DNA of 10,320 nt, taken from positions 401,152 through 411,471 of the forward strand of contig GG745372.1 in assembly GCA_000151295.1 (NCBI GenBank). Reading direction: 5' to 3'. The DNA comes from Allomyces macrogynus ATCC 38327 (Eukaryota > Blastocladiomycota > Blastocladiomycetes > Blastocladiales > Blastocladiaceae). The translations under genes were made by a program, and so were the position numbers. Position 1 is the first letter of the stretch. Each line of letters opens with the position of its first letter. Below the pieces are notes generated by a model. That model saw only the letters and a list, made by a program, of their open reading frames with translations, was not told where the DNA came from and made no database searches. Positions 6,001 through 10,320 of the stretch are shown here, one piece after another.

Positions 6001-6916
6001 TCACAACATCCCCGCGACCGCCGCAGCGACCGCGGCCGCAAATGGGGCGCCACGCGCGAGTACCGCGGCCTGCGCGTTCGAGTCGACGGGCGGCGTCGCC
6101 ATTGTCTTAGGAATTGCCTTGGTCGTCATGATCCCGCTGGTCGCACTACGCGTCGTGGTCGTAGTCGCGCGGCCTGTGCCTGTAGTCGCGGTTCCCGTGG
6201 TCGTCGGCGCTGACTCGGAAGCGCTCGACGTGGGCGTGGCTGGCGGTGACGACGCCGTCGTGATCGTGGTCGGCTCTTGGGCCGTTCCGGGCGTCGCTGT
6301 GACCGCGGGTTCCGACGCGGGCGTCGACGGCGACGGGGTTTCAGAGGTCGGTGTGGGCTCGGGCGCGGGCGCAGGCGAGGACGTTGACTGCGTCGGGTCG
6401 ACGAACGAGGCCTGGCACCGCGAGAAGCACGCCGACTGCGCGGCCGGGTCGACCGGGTGCGCGACTTGGCAGTTGCTCACGCAACGGCCTAGGCGAAGGA
6501 CGGATCCTGCTCCGTGAGTTTCCAATGCCGCAACGCAACATGAACTCGCAGCTGAGCGTAAAGTCGGGAGTACCCGTGTTGAGAGCCACATCGTTACCGC
6601 CCGACGGCACGCCGTGGCACCGTGCAATACAGTTGGTGTCCTCCATAGCGCAGCGCGCCGCGCACTCTTGCCCCGTCGCGGTCGCCTGCGCGCCGAGCCC
6701 CGGCGCGAGTTCCACGTCCAACTGGTCCTGCCCCAAATCTGCGTCCATGTCCTGCGCGAGATCCGTGTCCGCTTCTTGCGCGCGCGCGAGCGGCGCGGCA
6801 CCCAAAACGGTGAGCACGGCGGCGAACAGAATCAGGACCGTCACGAGCCGTACGGCGTGCGACCGCGAGCGTTTGGTCGTCGTAGTCGTTGTGGAGGCCA
6901 TGGCGAGCGTCCGCAT
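6001..6916 (-). CDS. secreted CX3C Cys-rich, Ser/Thr/Pro-rich protein with probable GPI anchor (two exons)
   Basis: Exon 1 is 6916-6574 and exon 2 is 6506-6001, joined in phase 1 (G|GA, Gly115), giving 282 residues. An alternative ATG is at 6901. Residues 1-46 form a signal peptide: basic KRSRSH, hydrophobic LVTVLILFAAVLTVLG, cleavage after ARA. An acidic linker (47-80) precedes C85-x3-C89-x6-C96-x3-C100 with GVPSGGNDVALNT, then C123-x3-C127-x13-C141-x3-C145. Residues 151 to about 265 are a Ser/Thr/Pro/Ala-rich, mucin-like stalk. The last 15 residues (APFAAAVAAAVAGML) are hydrophobic and terminal, as in a GPI signal. This order, including C-x-GVP and paired CX3C before a stalk, resembles a widespread fungal GPI wall-protein family of unknown role; that is from memory. 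It probably sits in the wall or outer membrane face. It is transcribed away from the 7TM gene, and a TATA box lies 118 nt upstream of the ATG. A partial paralogue is at 4308-4691. Confidence 0.8.
6507..6573 (-). other. 67-nt spliceosomal intron
   Basis: The donor is G|GTACTC at 6574/6573 and the acceptor is CACGGAGCAG|GA at 6507/6506, with a CTCAC branch-like sequence shortly before. Splicing moves the reading frame from the signal-peptide and first CX3C unit into the frame with the second CX3C unit, the stalk and the GPI tail. Each frame alone gives only half of a sensible protein. Confidence 0.75.
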
Positions 6917-7033
6917 CGACGAGTAGGTGAGCGAGTGGGGTTGGTCGAGTGCGAGGGGGTGCGATTGAGAGGGCGCGAGCGAGCGAGCGCGGAGAGCGTG
7001 GAGATAGGCGCCGACGGGCGCGCGCCCCACGGC

Positions 7034-7041
7034 AATTTATA
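7034..7041 (-). promoter_or_regulatory. TATA box of the surface-protein gene
   Basis: TATAAATT on the minus strand, 118 nt before the ATG at 6916. A C/T-rich stretch (CTCTCAATCGCACCCCCTCG) follows before the ATG and suits a transcription start region around 7000-7010. It stands out in otherwise very GC-rich sequence. Confidence 0.55.
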
Positions 7042-8160
7042 CCACAGCCGACCGCGATCGAGCCCGTCGCGCGCGGTGCCGGCGCGGCAAGCTGTGCTTG
7101 TCTCAAGTCGGTCTTGGGTGTTTCGGGTGGTCCGAGACCACCGTCGAGACAGCATCGTGCAATACGGCCGTGGTCGCAGATCCAGTTGGTGCCGGTCGTC
7201 ATGTTTCAGTGAGCCTGTCCGACCAGCATGGACCACGGTTGGTTTCGTCTCTCCGAGACCTGGTCTTGATCGTAACGCGTGCCTCGACGGACTGGCTTGC
7301 TCGAAACTGCCGTCGGTGTGTTATTCTCGGCCGCAGTGGCAGCGCTGGCAGCACCAGCGCCGGGGCTGCATGATGCGGAGGCGGCCAAGTTGCGCATTCC
7401 ACGCCATGGGCCCTCGGCTCGCCATGGACATGGACTGCAGCCATTGGCGGTTACTCGTGGGCGCTGCGCGCTCGTCGTTCGTGTGTGACTGGCCGTGGGC
7501 ACATCGATGTTGAAGGTGATTGAATGATAGGATGCGGGTGCCGATCCACGTCATGGCCTGCGTTGGCCGGAAACTGCATGGGCTGCCTTTTGGCATCACC
7601 TCACAGTACTCGCAGGGTAACTTCAGCCGCAACCCAGCCTTTGTGTGCGCCACTTGGCACGCCATCTCCTCCCAACACGCGACTTTTTTCGCACAATTTA
7701 TCACTTTGTTTTACGCCCATGAAAGTCGGGTCGGCTTTCTCAAGCCCGTTCCCTCCGTTCATGACTTCGCCCTGGCCTTGCCCAAACGTGCACTGGCGTC
7801 GGTTCTGGTGGTGGGCAGCCTCAGTACCCCGCACGGCGACAGCGCGCGTACATACCGGCATGTTCTCTCTCCAACCCGCGACCCGTCCTGCCGCATTCTG
7901 CCCAGTGCTCCAGCATTCTGTCTGGTCGTTCGTGAGCTCTTGCGAGCCCCACGAGCCCCTAGCGTGCCCCTCGAGCCCGTCGCAAGCCCGTCGCGAATCC
8001 ATCGTGCCCGTCCTCACAGCGCGGGACCTGCTGCAGCGTGCGATCTTTCGACCACTCTTGTTCCGACCGTCGATTGGCGTTGCTATCATGCAGGACCTGC
8101 ACGAGCCCGCTTCCGCTTTCCTGTCGCGCCGACAAGGGCAGCCCATACTTTGCAACTCGC
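7042..8160. other. divergent intergenic region, no supportable gene
   Basis: This stretch separates two divergently transcribed surface genes. Long frames exist on both strands, as expected in GC-rich DNA, but their products are Arg/Ala/His-rich and motif-free. Near 7935-8000 short GAGCCC/GCCCGTCGC repeats occur. It likely carries the promoters of both neighbours; apart from the TATA box at 7034-7041 I cannot point to specific sites. Confidence 0.5.
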
Positions 8161-8164
8161 ATGA

Positions 8165-8479
8165 TGCCACGCGACGCGTCAGCGCGGCAAGATACCGTTT
8201 GCCCGATGGCCCCGGCCATCTCGGCGACCGTGGTGGTGGGCCGTTGCTCTCATCGCCACGACCACGACTCTGGTCGCGACGGGCTTGGCGCCGGCGCCAG
8301 TGTCGGCACTGAGCACACACTCGTTCTCACTTGCAGGCTGCACCACGCAACTGGCTGCCGTTTCCAGCTTGCCGGTGCCTATCTCGGTCGAAGACGACCC
8401 GGTTCTTTCGCCGATCAACGTCGCCCACCACTCTCCAAGAAGCCCTGTTCTGGTCGATAACGATGCACCAACGCCGACG
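8165..8479 (+). other. in-frame upstream extension of the 7TM gene with a signal-peptide-like segment but no ATG
   Basis: The 7TM frame is open back to the TGA at 8162-8164. Codons 8165-8310 read as a basic stretch (RWPRPSRRP), a hydrophobic core (WWWAVALIATTTTLVATG) and a cleavable end APVSA|LS, a textbook signal peptide, but no ATG occurs in this frame. ATGs at 8161, 8164 and 8206 are in another frame. A strong 3' splice site lies at 8326-8336 (CTCACTTGCAG). The true start therefore needs an upstream exon, a frameshift or sequence correction, or the downstream ATG at 8480. Confidence 0.4.
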
Positions 8480-9742
8480 ATGGTGGTCCTGCGACCGCGG
8501 GCCACGGCACCCGTCTTCCAGCCCAGCGACCCCACGCCGACCGCCTCCATTGTGCTCGCGGCCATTTTCCTTTTCCCGTGCATCGCGTGGCTCGCGCTGT
8601 GCATACAGCGGTGGCGACAGTACCGCACGCGGCTCTACCTGCTGCTCGTGGCCGTATGGACGTGCTACACGCTCGACCAGCTGTGCCTCTTGCTCTACAC
8701 GTCGCTCTACATGCAATGCCCTCGGCCATTCATGTGGATCACGCCGCTCACGACCTCCAAGTGCATTGCGCCCGGGTTCTTGTCGGCGCTGATCATTTTG
8801 CAGAACATTGCCGCGGCCATGTTTGTGGTGGCGACGATCTCGCGGTTCCAGGACGCGTTTGCGCTGCTTTCGACCCGCAACCTGAAAATTTCGCGCGGAC
8901 TGATGGTCCTGGTCGCGGTGGTCGCGGTCGCGCGGTTTGTCACGTCGATCCTCTGGGAAATCGCGTCGGATACGCCCAAGTCGCCCGTCTCGCCCGCTGT
9001 CTACAAGGCCTTTTTGCAGATTGACTTGGTCATGCACCCGGTGACGTTTATCGTCTACGGCATTTGCGACCTGACGGCGCTCGTGCTCGGGCTCAACTTT
9101 GTCATGCGCATCCAGCGCGACTTGGCCAAGCACTTGTCGGCCTCGTTTGCGGCCTTCTCGCGTACGTCAAGGCAGGCCGAGCTCAAGCACTCAAGGCACA
9201 TGGTCATGTACATTTGTGCGTCGCTGACGGTCCTGCTCCTGTTTGTGCTCGTGCAGACGCTTATCAACACGACACAAGTGTTTGGCGACTTGCCGCTCCT
9301 CTTCACCAACTCGCTCGACACGTCGCTGCTCAAGGTCTATTCGAGCTGCACGATGCTCGCAATTGACGGCATGAAAAAGGTGCTTGCCGCGCGTCAGAAA
9401 TTGCTTGAGTTTGGGCCCAGTACCATGAGCAATACGGGTGGCAATACGGGCGGGACGGGCGGCGGGAACGGTGTCGTGTCTCTCGCCGAGTGGCCCGCGA
9501 GCCCGACCTCGGCCGACGTACCGCTCACGCCCATCATCAAGCCGCTGAGTCCGAGCAGCGGCAAGGGCCGCAGCGGGATGCGTCCGACTGTGATGCCTGC
9601 GCGGTCGCGGTCGTTTGACGACTCGGAGAGTGATCGCGCGCACATGTACCACGCCGTGACGGCGCCGTCGACTGACCTGTCGGCCGGGATGCAGGCGAGC
9701 GTGCTGTCGGTCGTGGTGAATGGCGAATCGCACAAGAAGTGA
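8480..9742 (+). CDS. GPCR-like seven-transmembrane protein
   Basis: The first in-frame ATG (8480) gives 420 residues; coding sequence probably begins further upstream. Seven hydrophobic segments lie at about 22-42, 51-72, 100-121, 139-161, 184-208, 241-263 and 271-295. A Pro/Ser/Thr-rich N-terminus precedes them. A roughly 125-residue hydrophilic tail follows with a Gly/Asn/Thr run (GGNTGGTGGGNG) and Ser/Pro clusters that look like phosphorylation targets. Loops carry basic residues on the predicted cytoplasmic side (QRWRQYRTR after TM1, RIQRDLAKH after TM5), giving N-out, C-in topology as in GPCRs. No DRY, NPxxY, opsin Lys or STE2/STE3 signature is visible, so class and ligand are unknown; it resembles the expanded orphan 7TM proteins of zoosporic fungi. 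Codon use strongly favours G/C at third positions, supporting a real gene. It lies divergent to the GPI-type surface protein. Long antisense frames here are shadows. Confidence 0.8.
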   Translation: MVVLRPRATAPVFQPSDPTPTASIVLAAIFLFPCIAWLALCIQRWRQYRTRLYLLLVAVWTCYTLDQLCLLLYTSLYMQCPRPFMWITPLTTSKCIAPGFLSALIILQNIAAAMFVVATISRFQDAFALLSTRNLKISRGLMVLVAVVAVARFVTSILWEIASDTPKSPVSPAVYKAFLQIDLVMHPVTFIVYGICDLTALVLGLNFVMRIQRDLAKHLSASFAAFSRTSRQAELKHSRHMVMYICASLTVLLLFVLVQTLINTTQVFGDLPLLFTNSLDTSLLKVYSSCTMLAIDGMKKVLAARQKLLEFGPSTMSNTGGNTGGTGGGNGVVSLAEWPASPTSADVPLTPIIKPLSPSSGKGRSGMRPTVMPARSRSFDDSESDRAHMYHAVTAPSTDLSAGMQASVLSVVVNGESHKK

Positions 9743-10026
9743 CCACGCGTCACGGCACGTTTTTTCGAGGGTGTAGAAGGAAGAAAGGGAGTGGACATGC
9801 AGTTTTGCAAAATGTTGTGGCCTAAGCGGGGCCGTTGCGAGAAATAATTCATACCATATACGATTGCGATAGGGACTTTCTGTGTTGCTGCGACTTGGGC
9901 GTGCTACCGTTGCGACGCTGTGCGACAGTCAAACACCATCACGCACGACCGAAGGGGACGGCCCAGGTCACAAGAATGCCATTTGCAAAGGGCGAAGTAG
10001 AAATGGCCGAGGTTGATTGAAGGTAA
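9743..10026. other. 3' flank of the 7TM gene, no supportable gene
   Basis: A T6 run follows the stop within 30 nt (9760-9765). A 61-codon plus-strand frame (9835-10020) is Cys/Arg/His-rich, has no motif and is probably chance. Confidence 0.4.
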
Positions 10027-10320
10027 TTAGGCGCGTCGCACGAGCGTGCACGACGCGAAGTGAGGCGTTTGGCCGGCCTTGAACCCGCGACCAAACGCCA
10101 TCGCCATTGTGCTGGACAGACCCGTTTGCGTTCCTTTCACGGCCAATGCTCTCCTTCTGACCGCGTGCGTGCCATGGACCATTGCCACCAACGTCGTCGC
10201 CACGAATGCCCTTGCAGGAGCGCCTCTGAGCTGCCCTCGCCCGGAGTAACTGCCGCGGCAGAACGAACGACCTGGGCCGACCAATTTCAGCCCGCGAAGA
10301 CGGGTTTCGCTCACACTCTC
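10027..10320 (-). CDS. partial minus-strand frame, unidentified, running off the right edge
   Basis: The frame is open from the window edge to TAA at 10027-10029, about 97 codons. The product is Arg/Gly/Ala-rich with Arg-Gly groups (CRGSYSGRGQLRG, FGRGFKAG) and no membrane segment or catalytic motif. No ATG starts it inside the window before several codons in, so it would be the 3' end of a longer gene. GC-rich DNA gives long chance frames, so support is weak. If real, its 3' end converges on that of the 7TM gene. Confidence 0.2.
   Translation of the reverse strand, partial: ESVSETRLRGLKLVGPGRSFCRGSYSGRGQLRGAPARAFVATTLVAMVHGTHAVRRRALAVKGTQTGLSSTMAMAFGRGFKAGQTPHFASCTLVRRA

Noticed and set aside
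5705..6517. 270-codon plus-strand frame, Val/Gly/Ala-rich
   Set aside because: It is the antisense mirror of the Ser/Thr/Pro stalk of the minus-strand surface protein, which has a signal peptide, intron and GPI-like tail.
6614..7513. 299-codon plus-strand frame
   Set aside because: Arg-rich, motif-free, antisense to exon 1 and its promoter; typical of GC-rich DNA.
7601..7704. Possible third copy of the CX3C module on the minus strand (CQVAH matches the intact gene near residue 127)
   Set aside because: Only about 15 nt are similar; no second Cys pair with the right spacing, no GVP domain and no intron border nearby.
8327..9133. 268-codon minus-strand frame
   Set aside because: Very Arg/Asp/His-rich antisense of the 7TM coding region, no coherent domains.
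1..10320. CRISPR arrays, bacterial operons, rRNA or tRNA genes
   Set aside because: The only tandem array has no spacers; gene features are eukaryotic; no tRNA- or rRNA-like conserved stretches were recognised by eye.

Overview
Organism. The window looks like nuclear DNA of a GC-rich fungus. The evidence is a short spliceosomal intron (67 nt), a secreted Cys-rich, Ser/Thr-rich protein with a GPI-type tail, a seven-transmembrane protein with a long low-complexity cytoplasmic tail, and a fragment of the eukaryotic ribosome-rescue GTPase HBS1. The style (high GC in the right half, CX3C surface proteins, lineage-specific 7TM receptors) suggests a zoosporic fungus, possibly Blastocladiomycota (Allomyces or Catenaria type), but no marker here proves it.

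Left part, 1-2420. This is an eroded virus-like block, visibly less GC-rich than the right half. It starts with the 3' end of a gene that resembles the minor capsid (penton) protein of polintons and polinton-like viruses (1-390). A tiny membrane-protein frame (415-531) and a decayed frame follow. Next come a five-unit 21-22-bp minisatellite (819-923) and a dense cluster of CCTAGG palindromes (984-1291). The cluster abuts the 5'-truncated, multiply frameshifted C-terminal half of an SF2 helicase resembling viral origin-binding helicases (1290-2418). A 17-bp inverted repeat (2606-2677) and a C15 run lie just beyond.

Middle, 2420-5900. Mostly gene debris. A minus-strand fragment of HBS1 (3032-3526) keeps the N-terminal half of the GTPase domain and breaks off in short direct repeats. 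An unidentified Lys-rich minus-strand frame (3893-4289) follows. At 4308-4691 lies a decayed relative of the surface-protein gene found further right. From about 4700 to 5900 no gene can be supported, apart from a weak Ser/Thr-rich minus-strand frame; there is a G16 run.

Right part, 5900-10320. Two intact-looking host genes are arranged divergently. On the minus strand, 6916-6001 encodes a secreted Cys-rich, Ser/Thr/Pro-rich protein with a probable GPI tail, a TATA box and one clear intron. On the plus strand, 8480-9742 encodes a GPCR-like seven-transmembrane protein whose coding region probably starts further upstream. The 1.1-kb stretch between them holds no supportable gene. A weak partial minus-strand frame reaches the right edge.

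Most interesting: the virus-like relic, and the 30-residue CX3C-CX3C-GVP domain that occurs twice, each time ending exactly at a phase-1 intron donor.
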